DNA of 5,023 bases from Limnohabitans sp. (GTDB taxonomy: Bacteria; Pseudomonadota; Gammaproteobacteria; Burkholderiales; Burkholderiaceae_C), in NCBI GenBank assembly GCA_018883305.1, contig VEQI01000261.1, forward strand, positions 1 to 5,023. Reading direction: 5' to 3'. Positions 1 through 5,023 of this stretch are shown one piece after another (position 1 is the first letter of the stretch; every line of letters begins with the position of its first letter). The notes under the pieces are model-generated. The model had not been told where the DNA came from. It saw nothing but the letters and a program-made list of their open reading frames with translations, and made no database searches. The translations under genes and the position numbers were made by a program.

Positions 1-748
1 AGTCACGCGTACCCGCCACGCCAATGGGGATGCTGCGGGTGAACGGCTGTTGGCACTGCCGCTCAAGCCACAGAGCCGTGGTCATGGCGATTTCGGGGTA
101 CAGAACGACATTGAAATCGGCTTGAGGCAGTCGAGACAGATCATCCACCGAGGCTTGCCATGGCATCACCACATGGATGTCGACACCCATCTCTTCGAGG
201 AGACCCGTGATTTCGCGCAAGTCGTCCCGGTGCCGAAATCCCAATGCAGTGGGTCCCAGGATGTTGCAGCGCGCCGCGCGCCCCGCTCGGTCTTCGCGTT
301 CTTTCGAGGGAGACACCACGCGACGCACCAGGTGATAGAGGGTTTCAGAGGCACCCCAGTTTTCCTTGCGCTGATAGGCTGGCAACTCCAGCGGCACCAC
401 CGGCACCGGCAGCTGAAGGGCCTGCGCCAGGCCACCGGGGTCGTCCTGAATGAGTTCTGCGGTGCATGATGCACCCACCAGCACCGCACGAGGTTGATAC
501 CGTTGATAGGCCTCGCTTACCGCGTTCTGGAACAGTTGCGCCGTGTCACCGCCAAGGTCACGCGCCTGGAAGGTGGTGTAGGTGACCGGAGGACGCCGCG
601 GCAAACGTTCGATCATGGTGAACAGCAAATCGGCGTAGGTATCGCCCTGCGGCGCATGCAACACATAGTGAACGTCCTTCAAGGCGGTGGCCACACGCAT
701 CGCCCCGATGTGCGGAGGCCCTTCGTAGGTCCAGAGCGTCAGTTGCAT
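1..748 (-). CDS. bchB: Light-independent protochlorophyllide reductase subunit B (5' part; gene runs off the window)
   Basis: BchB pairs with BchN to form the catalytic NB component of dark-operative protochlorophyllide reductase (DPOR), which reduces ring D of protochlorophyllide with electrons from BchL. The first 249 codons are present, and the 3' end lies beyond base 1. The protein opens MQLTLWTYEGPPHIGAMR, typical of the family. Asp36 (in APQGD) falls exactly where the unusual aspartate ligand of the NB [4Fe-4S] cluster sits in Rhodobacter capsulatus, and Cys95 lies in GASCTAEL. The proton-donor aspartate near residue 274 would be outside the window. The start at 748 is chosen because AGGAG lies 7 bases upstream; another ATG at 753 is out of frame and only 2 bases from that site. 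The gene starts 10 bases after the bchN stop, so it is translated from the same bchFNB message. One small oddity is VAGTRD at the very end, where I recall VGATRD in relatives. Identity is very sure. Confidence 0.96.
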   Translation of the reverse strand, partial: MQLTLWTYEGPPHIGAMRVATALKDVHYVLHAPQGDTYADLLFTMIERLPRRPPVTYTTFQARDLGGDTAQLFQNAVSEAYQRYQPRAVLVGASCTAELIQDDPGGLAQALQLPVPVVPLELPAYQRKENWGASETLYHLVRRVVSPSKEREDRAGRAARCNILGPTALGFRHRDDLREITGLLEEMGVDIHVVMPWQASVDDLSRLPQADFNVVLYPEIAMTTALWLERQCQQPFTRSIPIGVAGTRD

Positions 749-755
749 GCCATGA

Positions 756-760
756 CTCCT
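756..760 (-). promoter_or_regulatory. Ribosome binding site of bchB
   Basis: The minus strand reads AGGAG followed by TCATGGC and then the ATG at 748. This places the site 7 bases from the bchB start and overlapping the bchN stop codon. It decides the start in favour of MQLTLW over the out-of-frame ATG at 753. The overlap suggests coupled translation of bchN and bchB. Confidence 0.75.
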
Positions 761-2048
761 ATGCCACCAGTTTGAGTCGACGATGCAGCGGGCGACTGAA
801 CAGTCCGGCCAGATCGCCCGCTTGCTCGTAGCCCTGAATGGGCGTGAACACCAATTCGATCGCCCATTTGGTGGTCAACCCTTTAGCCTCCAAGGGATTG
901 GCCAGGCCAAGTCCGCACACCACCAGATCAGGCCCGAGGTGGAGGCAGCGGTCAAGTTGCGGATCCACGTGCTGTCCCTCTGTGACACGCGTGCCCGACG
1001 GCAGCAAGGCCAGTTCGGCGGCCAGGTGCTGACGGTGCAGATAGGGGGTTCCCACTTCCGTCAATTGCATGCCCAGCTCCCGATGGAGAAAGCGCGCCAG
1101 CGGAATTTCGAGCTGGGAGTCGGGAAAGAAAAAGACACTGCGCTCGTTGAGCAAGGCTCGGTGCCGTGTTAGCGCCTGTTGCGCGCGCTGACGCGGCGCT
1201 TGGGTGACGTCCAGCACATGCTGCGGGGCAATTCCCCAAGCGGTTGCAGCCGCTTGCAGCCACTGGGTGGTTCCTTCAACCCCCAAGGGGAAGAGTGCGG
1301 GCACATGGTGTGCGCCTCTGGCTTGTAGCGCCCGAGTCGTATCGGCCAGAAAGGGTTGCGCCAACAAAAATCGTGTGGCCGGCCCCACCTCGGGCAACGC
1401 CGTGCTTCGGCGCGGCGGAAAGAAGTCCACATGCTCAATGCCAATGGCCTTGAACAACCCTCGCATCTGGTCTTCCACCACATCGGCCAGACTACCCACC
1501 ACCATCAGACGAGGCTGGGTCTCGTGCGACGTCGGGAGTTCGGGTACCAGAGAGGCCAGACAGGCATCTTCACCTTGCGTGAACGTGGTCTCGATGCCGC
1601 TACCGGAATAGTTCAGCACACGAACTTGCGGTTGATGCAAGCGGCTCAAGCGTTGGGCAGCGCGCGACAGGTCCAACTTGATGACCTCGGAGGGGCACGA
1701 GCCCACCAGAAAGAGCAGCTTGATGTCTTTGCGCCTTGCCAGCAGCTCTCCCACCACGCGGTCGAGCTCTTCATTGGCATCGGCCAAACCGGCAAGATCG
1801 CGTTCATCGATGATGGCCGTCCCGAAACGGGGTTCGGCAAAAATCATCACCCCTGCCGCAGACTGGATCAGGTGAGCACAGGTGCGTGAGCCCACCACCA
1901 GAAAGAAGGCGTCCTGAATTTTTCGGTGCAACCAGATGATGCCCGTCAAGCCACAAAACACGGCACGTTGACCGCGTTCAACTTGCACATCCAGGTCACC
2001 ACAAGCGCCAGCGGCGTTGACGGGGTGCAAGGGGATGATTTCGCTCAT
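759..2048 (-). CDS. bchN: Light-independent protochlorophyllide reductase subunit N
   Basis: BchN is the second subunit of the DPOR catalytic component and belongs to the nitrogenase MoFe-like family. It binds protochlorophyllide and supplies three cysteines to the NB [4Fe-4S] cluster. The protein has 429 residues, close to the usual length of about 425. The three expected ligand cysteines are visible as Cys32 (VFCGLTG), Cys57 (GSRTCAHL) and Cys118 (VGSCPSE). Each lies six residues later than the R. capsulatus positions 26, 51 and 112, so the N terminus is slightly longer. Two more cysteines, Cys16 and Cys163, are probably not ligands. The frame stays open upstream to 2387, but the start at 2048 is chosen because GGAG lies 7 bases before it, because the protein then begins as expected (MSEIIPLHPV), and because the longer form would run through bchF. 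The start overlaps the bchF stop in ATGA. The stop is 10 bases before bchB. Confidence 0.97.
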   Translation of the reverse strand: MSEIIPLHPVNAAGACGDLDVQVERGQRAVFCGLTGIIWLHRKIQDAFFLVVGSRTCAHLIQSAAGVMIFAEPRFGTAIIDERDLAGLADANEELDRVVGELLARRKDIKLLFLVGSCPSEVIKLDLSRAAQRLSRLHQPQVRVLNYSGSGIETTFTQGEDACLASLVPELPTSHETQPRLMVVGSLADVVEDQMRGLFKAIGIEHVDFFPPRRSTALPEVGPATRFLLAQPFLADTTRALQARGAHHVPALFPLGVEGTTQWLQAAATAWGIAPQHVLDVTQAPRQRAQQALTRHRALLNERSVFFFPDSQLEIPLARFLHRELGMQLTEVGTPYLHRQHLAAELALLPSGTRVTEGQHVDPQLDRCLHLGPDLVVCGLGLANPLEAKGLTTKWAIELVFTPIQGYEQAGDLAGLFSRPLHRRLKLVA

Positions 2049-2581
2049 GCACCCTCTCCGTTTTGCATCAATGGCGTTGTACTGTGCGCACCCTGCACGG
2101 CCTCGGCTTGCACTCTGGCCGCTTTCAGCTTCAACAGAAACTGGACGGCGTTGATGATGTAGGCGGCATAAGCCGCCAGGGCGAGAAACAAGAGCGCGCG
2201 CACCTCCAGGCTGTTTTGGGTCCAGGCCACCAGGTACAAGGTGTGAAGCGCCAGCACCAGCATGCTGAAGACGTCCTCCCAGAAGAAGGCCGGCGCAAAC
2301 AGGTATTGGCCAAACACCACTTTTTCCCAGATACACCCCGTGATCATGATCAAGTACAGCATCGCAGTTTTGACCATCACGGACCACAACGCCACGTTCT
2401 CGCCTTCACCTGTCAGAAGGCAGCGCACAACCAAGGCAGCACTGATCAGACAGACCAGAAATTGCACGGGCGCCAGGACACCTTGCACCCAAGTCCAGGG
2501 CGTGGCATCCCGTCGAGCGCGCTGCTCGGGTGTGTACAACCCGGCTGGGGAGGTGATCACCGTGGGACCCGTTGGCAACAT
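2045..2581 (-). CDS. bchF: 3-vinyl bacteriochlorophyllide hydratase
   Basis: BchF hydrates the 3-vinyl group of the chlorin to 3-hydroxyethyl on the way to bacteriochlorophyll a, at the membrane. The predicted protein has 178 residues. It contains the family block LYTPEQRARRDATPW near residues 15-29 and WEKVVFGQYLFAPAFFWEDV at about 85-104. Hydrophobic stretches near residues 31-53, 64-83, 104-120 and 126-150 suggest four membrane segments. An upstream in-frame ATG at 2632 would add 17 residues, but it lies before the predicted transcription start (about 2604) and directly beside the PpsR-type operator. The ATG at 2581 has AAAAGGG 5 bases upstream and is preferred. bchF is the first gene of the minus-strand operon and overlaps bchN by 4 bases. 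The charged and polar tail after residue 153 looks variable. Only the exact start is uncertain. Confidence 0.95.
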   Translation of the reverse strand: MLPTGPTVITSPAGLYTPEQRARRDATPWTWVQGVLAPVQFLVCLISAALVVRCLLTGEGENVALWSVMVKTAMLYLIMITGCIWEKVVFGQYLFAPAFFWEDVFSMLVLALHTLYLVAWTQNSLEVRALLFLALAAYAAYIINAVQFLLKLKAARVQAEAVQGAHSTTPLMQNGEGA

Positions 2582-2586
2582 GCAAA

Positions 2587-2593
2587 CCCTTTT
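2587..2593 (-). promoter_or_regulatory. Ribosome binding site of bchF
   Basis: The minus strand reads AAAAGGG, then TTTGC, then the ATG at 2581. The 5-base spacing is acceptable and supports this start over the upstream ATG at 2632, which has no leader downstream of the predicted promoter. Confidence 0.6.
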
Positions 2594-2610
2594 GCTGAAA
2601 CGACTGACCC

Positions 2611-2639
2611 ACTGTAGACAACAGATCACCATGTGTCAA
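2611..2639 (-). promoter_or_regulatory. Predicted sigma70-type promoter of bchFNB
   Basis: On the minus strand a consensus -35 hexamer TTGACA (2639-2634) is followed by a 17-base spacer and a -10 hexamer TACAGT (2616-2611), which matches TATAAT at four positions. Transcription would start near 2604, leaving a leader of about 23 bases that contains the bchF ribosome binding site. The -35 is one arm of the palindromic operator, so a bound repressor would block RNA polymerase directly. This is inference from sequence; no start site has been mapped here. Confidence 0.65.
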
Positions 2640-2651
2640 TTTAAATTGACG
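2634..2651. promoter_or_regulatory. Palindromic PpsR/CrtJ-type operator
   Basis: The site is TGT, then twelve bases (CAATTTAAATTG), then ACG, against the published PpsR/CrtJ consensus TGT-N12-ACA. The central 16 bases, 2635-2650 (GTCAATTTAAATTGAC), form a perfect palindrome. The site overlaps the -35 of bchF on the minus strand and a TTGACG -35-like element on the plus strand. It therefore sits where one bound PpsR tetramer or dimer could control both directions. The encoded PpsR lies about 1.2 kb away. The last base departs from ACA (ACG here). Assignment to PpsR rests on consensus and context. Confidence 0.75.
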
Positions 2652-2675
2652 TCTTTAAATGTTTACAAATACAGG
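2646..2675 (+). promoter_or_regulatory. Weak candidate promoter for ppaA, divergent from bchF
   Basis: TTGACG (2646-2651) is followed by an 18-base spacer and TACAGG (2670-2675). The -35 matches five of six consensus bases, but the -10 matches only three of six. If used, the ppaA leader would be about 170 bases long, which would include the hairpin at 2794-2823. A promoter nearer to ppaA cannot be excluded; I saw no better pair of hexamers. Confidence 0.3.
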
Positions 2676-2708
2676 GTTTTCCCTAAATCCATTTGGTCAA
2701 AAAATCAT

Positions 2709-2719
2709 GACACTGTGTC
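2709..2719. repeat. Short perfect inverted repeat GACAC-T-GTGTC
   Basis: Five-base arms GACAC and GTGTC flank a single T. The arms match the GTGTC half-site of the palindromic operator at 2634-2651 but with almost no spacer, so this is not a TGT-N12-ACA site. It lies 58 bases downstream of the operator in the ppaA leader region. It could be an accessory contact for PpsR or another regulator, or chance. Confidence 0.35.
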
Positions 2720-2793
2720 CAAGCGCGTCCGCAAAGGTCTCGAACCCCTGGGCTACGACAGATCAGTCAATGGGTGAAGGGTGTGCCAAGTTT

Positions 2794-2823
2794 GTTGCTT
2801 TCAGGCTCGGGCCTTGAAGCAAC
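2794..2823 (+). other. Strong hairpin in the ppaA leader
   Basis: Two 13-base arms, beginning GTTGCTT and ending AAGCAAC, flank the four-base loop TCGG. The stem has one G-U wobble and one C-U mismatch. It ends 17 bases before the ppaA ribosome binding site. No run of T follows on either strand, so it does not look like an intrinsic terminator. A role in mRNA stability, in translational control, or as a processing end is possible; no known riboswitch family was recognised. Confidence 0.6.
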
Positions 2824-2840
2824 ATGAGTTCCATCACGCT

Positions 2841-2846
2841 AAGGGG
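2841..2846 (+). promoter_or_regulatory. Ribosome binding site of ppaA
   Basis: AAGGGG followed by six bases and the ATG at 2853 is a strong Shine-Dalgarno. It decides the ppaA start in favour of MSQPSS over the in-frame GTG at 2781, which has no well-placed site. Confidence 0.7.
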
Positions 2847-2852
2847 TTCTGC

Positions 2853-3659
2853 ATGTCACAGCCATCGTCGGCAACGGCGAGTGCACGAGCGCCATTGCAG
2901 CGTGCCCTTGACCAGGTCGTGATTCCTGACTTGCTGAGAAGGCAGATTGCCTTGGTCCAGCGTGCAGGGCACGCCCGGGAACTGACCCGTCATGATCTCA
3001 CGCGGCTGGCCCTGGCGAGCATGAGCCATGCGCATGCGATTGAAAGCGAATTGGACAACCTGCTTTCGCAAGGATGGCCCATGGAGCGCGTGTACCTTGA
3101 TGCCATTGCTGGGACTGCACGCTTACTTGGCGAATGGTGGATAGCCGACCAACTCGACTTTGCCAGCCTGACACTGGCCACTGAACGCCTGCAAGATATC
3201 GTGCGTCATTGGGAGTCTCGGTTCCTGAGCAGCTCCTCCAAATTACCCGGCGCCGATCAATACCAGGTCATGCTGCTGAGTGAATTCAACGACCAACACA
3301 GCCTGGGCATGTTGATGCTGCAATCGTTTTTCAAACGGGATGGCTGGTGTGTTCACAACACTTGGGGTATGAACGAAGAGGACTTGCTCACGCGCGTTGA
3401 AGCGATCAACGTGCATCTGGTGGGCCTTTCCATTTGCACCGATCGGCGACTGCCGCAAACCCGGCAACTCATTCACGCCTTGCGTGAGCGCAGTTTGAAC
3501 CCGCAACTTCAGATCATGGTCGGGGGGCCACTGGTCTTGGCTCAGCCGCATCTGGTGAAGGATTTGGGTGCCGACTGGTTGTCAGGGCATGCCGATCAAG
3601 CCAGTCGTGAAGCCCTCAACCACGTTTCTCAGACGAATTCGATGGGGTCAAGGGCTTGA
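2853..3659 (+). CDS. ppaA: Cobalamin-binding photosynthesis regulator PpaA/AerR (268 aa)
   Basis: PpaA/AerR proteins bind a cobalamin and modulate the repressor PpsR/CrtJ, linking light and B12 status to pigment gene expression. Residues about 45-120 form a helical cap region containing SHAHAIESELDNLLSQGW and LLGEWWIADQLDFASLT, like the cap of methionine-synthase-type B12 modules. Residues about 136-250 form the Rossmann-like B12-binding domain. It carries DQHSLG (Asp147, His149, Gly152), the DxHxxG motif whose His is the lower cobalt ligand, then LSICTD at 192-197 and MVGG at 222-225 in place of the SxL and GG motifs. The chosen start has AAGGGG six bases upstream. The frame continues to a GTG at 2781, which would add 24 residues; Rhodobacter capsulatus AerR is reported to have long and short forms. 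The gene runs divergently from bchF and precedes ppsR by 149 bases, probably in the same transcription unit. No DNA-binding helix-turn-helix is seen. Gene name is sure at family level. Confidence 0.92.
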   Translation: MSQPSSATASARAPLQRALDQVVIPDLLRRQIALVQRAGHARELTRHDLTRLALASMSHAHAIESELDNLLSQGWPMERVYLDAIAGTARLLGEWWIADQLDFASLTLATERLQDIVRHWESRFLSSSSKLPGADQYQVMLLSEFNDQHSLGMLMLQSFFKRDGWCVHNTWGMNEEDLLTRVEAINVHLVGLSICTDRRLPQTRQLIHALRERSLNPQLQIMVGGPLVLAQPHLVKDLGADWLSGHADQASREALNHVSQTNSMGSRA

Positions 3660-3673
3660 TTTTGCACACCATG

Positions 3674-3685
3674 ATGTGTCAATTT
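3674..3685 (+). repeat. Second copy of the operator half-sequence ATGTGTCAATTT
   Basis: These 12 bases are identical to 2631-2642, which cover the left arm of the bchF operator. Here the right arm is missing: no TTGAC follows at the proper spacing. The element starts 15 bases after the ppaA stop, upstream of ppsR. It may be a half-operator used for autoregulation of ppsR, or a decayed site. Confidence 0.45.
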
Positions 3686-3743
3686 CACGATGAATAATGG
3701 ATACCAAGTAGTTAATTGGGATCGCTCATTCCAGAAATCTTCG

Positions 3744-3751
3744 TATATAGT
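3744..3751 (+). promoter_or_regulatory. Possible -10 element upstream of ppsR
   Basis: TATATAGT contains TATAGT (3746-3751), a five-of-six match to the -10 consensus, about 60 bases before the ppsR start. No convincing -35 hexamer lies 16-18 bases upstream. The gap 3660-3808 is visibly richer in A and T than the flanking genes, which favours an internal promoter, but the call is weak. Confidence 0.25.
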
Positions 3752-3771
3752 CCACCCATACAAACTAAAAG

Positions 3772-3789
3772 TGTCACTTAAGTTGGTCA
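3772..3789 (+). promoter_or_regulatory. Degenerate PpsR-like site before ppsR
   Basis: TGT-N12-TCA with a central ACTTAAGT palindrome (TGTCACTTAAGTTGGTCA) resembles the bchF operator in its left arm and TTAA centre, but the right arm departs from ACA. It ends 19 bases before the ppsR start codon, where a bound protein could block transcription or early elongation. It would fit autoregulation; support is low. Confidence 0.3.
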
Positions 3790-3808
3790 CGAGCTTGTGT
3801 TGACTCTC

Positions 3809-5023
3809 ATGAAACTCCCGCAACTCACTGCTGACAAACTGGCTCAATTGATCGGCGTTGCTTCTGATATTGCGCTGGTCATCACACATCAGGGGATTGT
3901 TCAGTCGGTATCGGTGGGTTGGGATGAGTTGGCTGTCCTGGGATGCTCCGATTGGATTGGCAAGCCCTGGGTCGAGACCGTCACCTCCGAGAGCCGCGTC
4001 AAACTGACCGAGATGCTGTCCACGCCCGCCAACGGCGAACGCAGTCGTTGGCGACAAGTCAATCACCCCACGCAGCAAGGTCGCGAGATCCCTCTTGAAT
4101 ACGCCATTTTGTCGCTCAATGACAAACTCTTTCTGGCGTTGGGGCGTGGCATGCAAGCCATTGCGTCCCTGCAACAACGACTGATCGAGTCACAGCAAAA
4201 GCTTGAACGTGACTACCAGCGGCTACGCCACATGGAGGGCAAGTCGCGCATCTTGTTCGAAACCGCGACCGAACCCCTGTTGACCATTGACGGCGTCAGT
4301 CAACGCATTCTGGAACTCAACCCGGCAGCAGAGGTCCTGCTGAGTCACGGATCTAAACGCGTCCAGGACAAGGAGTTGATCGAATGCTTTGAGTCCAGCT
4401 CACATGACGAAGTGCTCTCCTTGTTACGCATGGCGCAAGCCACTGGACGGGTCGAGATGGGTCGTGCCCATTTGGTGGGGCATGACAAAGAGATCACACT
4501 GTCTGCCAAGGCGTTTCCCAGTGATCAGGGCGCCCAAGTCCTGCTGCGCTGCCTGGGTCACGAAGCTCGTGCACAGCAAGCCACGCGACATGCCGATCGC
4601 GACTGGATGCAAGAGGCGCTTGAGCGGGCGCCTGACGGCTGGATCCTGGCGGATCGGCACGGCAATATTCTGTCTGCGAACACCGAATTCCTTTCACAGA
4701 TCGGCGCCATATCCCTGGCGCAGCTACAGGGTCAACCGGTGGAGCGTTGGCTGGCACGTGGGTCCGTTGACTGGGGCGTTTTGCAGACCAACGTTCGCCA
4801 GCTCGGTCAGGTACGCGGATTTGCGACGGAGCTCAGAACCTTCTCAGGCATGAACCTGGCAGTAGAAATTACTGCGCTCACCCTGTCTGACCCGGATGCC
4901 AACTGGTTGCTCTATGTCCATGACGTCAACCGCTTGCGTCAAGTCAGCACGCCCGCCAAATCGGTGGGTATGGCTGATTCGGTCGCACAGCTTGCCCAAC
5001 TGGTTGGACGGATGCCCATGAAG
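3809..5023 (+). CDS. ppsR: Photosynthesis gene repressor PpsR/CrtJ (5' part; gene runs off the window)
   Basis: PpsR/CrtJ represses bacteriochlorophyll, carotenoid and light-harvesting genes in response to oxygen or light by binding TGT-N12-ACA sites. The 405 visible residues fit the family order: an N-terminal PAS-like domain (about 10-120, with ASDIALVITHQGIV), a glutamine-rich helical linker (about 117-147, with LQQRLIESQQKLERDYQRL), PAS1 (about 148-255, ILFETATEPLLTIDG), and PAS2 (about 266-380, ALERAPDGWILADRHGNIL). The window ends just after LAQLVGRMPMK, so the Fis-type helix-turn-helix, roughly the last 60 residues in relatives, is missing. Cys248 (LLRCLG) falls almost where the redox cysteine near position 250 lies in Rhodobacter proteins; Cys46 and Cys193 are also present. 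An in-frame stop at 3779 limits the start. ATG 3809 is chosen, though its Shine-Dalgarno is poor; GTG 3797 and TTG 3800 are alternatives. The gene follows ppaA on the same strand. Confidence 0.95.
   Translation, partial: MKLPQLTADKLAQLIGVASDIALVITHQGIVQSVSVGWDELAVLGCSDWIGKPWVETVTSESRVKLTEMLSTPANGERSRWRQVNHPTQQGREIPLEYAILSLNDKLFLALGRGMQAIASLQQRLIESQQKLERDYQRLRHMEGKSRILFETATEPLLTIDGVSQRILELNPAAEVLLSHGSKRVQDKELIECFESSSHDEVLSLLRMAQATGRVEMGRAHLVGHDKEITLSAKAFPSDQGAQVLLRCLGHEARAQQATRHADRDWMQEALERAPDGWILADRHGNILSANTEFLSQIGAISLAQLQGQPVERWLARGSVDWGVLQTNVRQLGQVRGFATELRTFSGMNLAVEITALTLSDPDANWLLYVHDVNRLRQVSTPAKSVGMADSVAQLAQLVGRMPMK

Noticed and set aside
1356..1889. Open frame of 177 codons on the plus strand opposite bchN
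   Set aside because: It is an antisense shadow of bchN, whose conserved cysteine motifs are on the minus strand.
2049..2387. Upstream extension of the bchN frame adding 113 residues
   Set aside because: It lies entirely inside bchF in another frame, has no family resemblance, and BchN has its normal length and a ribosome binding site from 2048.
2673..2684. Small hairpin AGGG-TTTT-CCCT
   Set aside because: The stem has only four pairs and no T-tail, too weak to call a terminator or regulatory structure.
2716..2760. tRNA-like T-arm on the minus strand (AGGGG-TTCGAGA-CCTTT)
   Set aside because: The short arm fits a T-loop by chance with two wobble pairs, but no matching acceptor stem, D-arm or anticodon arm could be found upstream.
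2262..2777. Open frame of 171 codons on the plus strand opposite bchF
   Set aside because: It runs antisense through bchF and then through the operator region, shows no domain pattern and has low-complexity shadow composition.
3660..3700. Intrinsic terminator after ppaA
   Set aside because: Only a short ACAC/GTGT pairing is seen and no T-run follows, so read-through into ppsR is more likely.
3629..4177. Open frame of 182 codons on the minus strand opposite the start of ppsR
   Set aside because: The plus-strand frame has clear PpsR sequence without interruption, and the antisense product resembles nothing known to me.
4389..4853. Open frame of 154 codons on the plus strand in ppsR
   Set aside because: It is a different reading frame within the intact PpsR coding region.

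Overview
The window is part of a purple-bacterial photosynthesis gene cluster. It holds three bacteriochlorophyll genes on the minus strand (bchF, bchN and the 5' part of bchB) and, divergently, two photosynthesis regulators on the plus strand (ppaA/aerR and the 5' part of ppsR/crtJ). The order bchB-bchN-bchF / ppaA-ppsR matches the aerR-crtJ / bchFNB arrangement known from Rhodobacter. Base composition is only moderately GC-rich, and the protein style (a BchF beginning near LYTPEQRARRDATPW, PpsR wording close to Rubrivivax) suggests an anoxygenic phototrophic betaproteobacterium. The Limnohabitans/Rhodoferax part of Burkholderiales is the likeliest source, but this is a judgement from memory, not a search.

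Layout. Bases 1-748 (minus) encode the first 249 residues of BchB, and 759-2048 (minus) encode BchN. These are two subunits of the dark-operative protochlorophyllide reductase. Bases 2045-2581 (minus) encode BchF, the 3-vinyl bacteriochlorophyllide hydratase. The three genes are tightly coupled: bchF/bchN overlap by 4 bases (ATGA) and bchN/bchB are 10 bases apart. Bases 2582-2852 form a divergent regulatory region. It has an 18-bp PpsR-type operator with a perfect 16-bp palindrome core, a good sigma70-like promoter for bchF whose -35 lies inside that operator, a weaker opposite promoter, a small inverted repeat, and a strong hairpin just upstream of ppaA. Bases 2853-3659 (plus) encode PpaA/AerR, a cobalamin-binding antirepressor with an intact DxHxxG motif. 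Bases 3660-3808 are an AT-richer gap carrying further GTGTCA half-sites. Bases 3809-5023 (plus) encode the first 405 residues of PpsR/CrtJ, cut before its DNA-binding domain.

Working together: PpsR is expected to repress bch genes under oxygen or light, and PpaA/AerR is expected to modulate PpsR through a bound cobalamin. Both sit next to one of their probable targets, the bchF promoter. No mobile elements, RNA genes or CRISPR arrays were seen. The system is a known one; the less ordinary parts are the details of the divergent control region and the ppaA leader.
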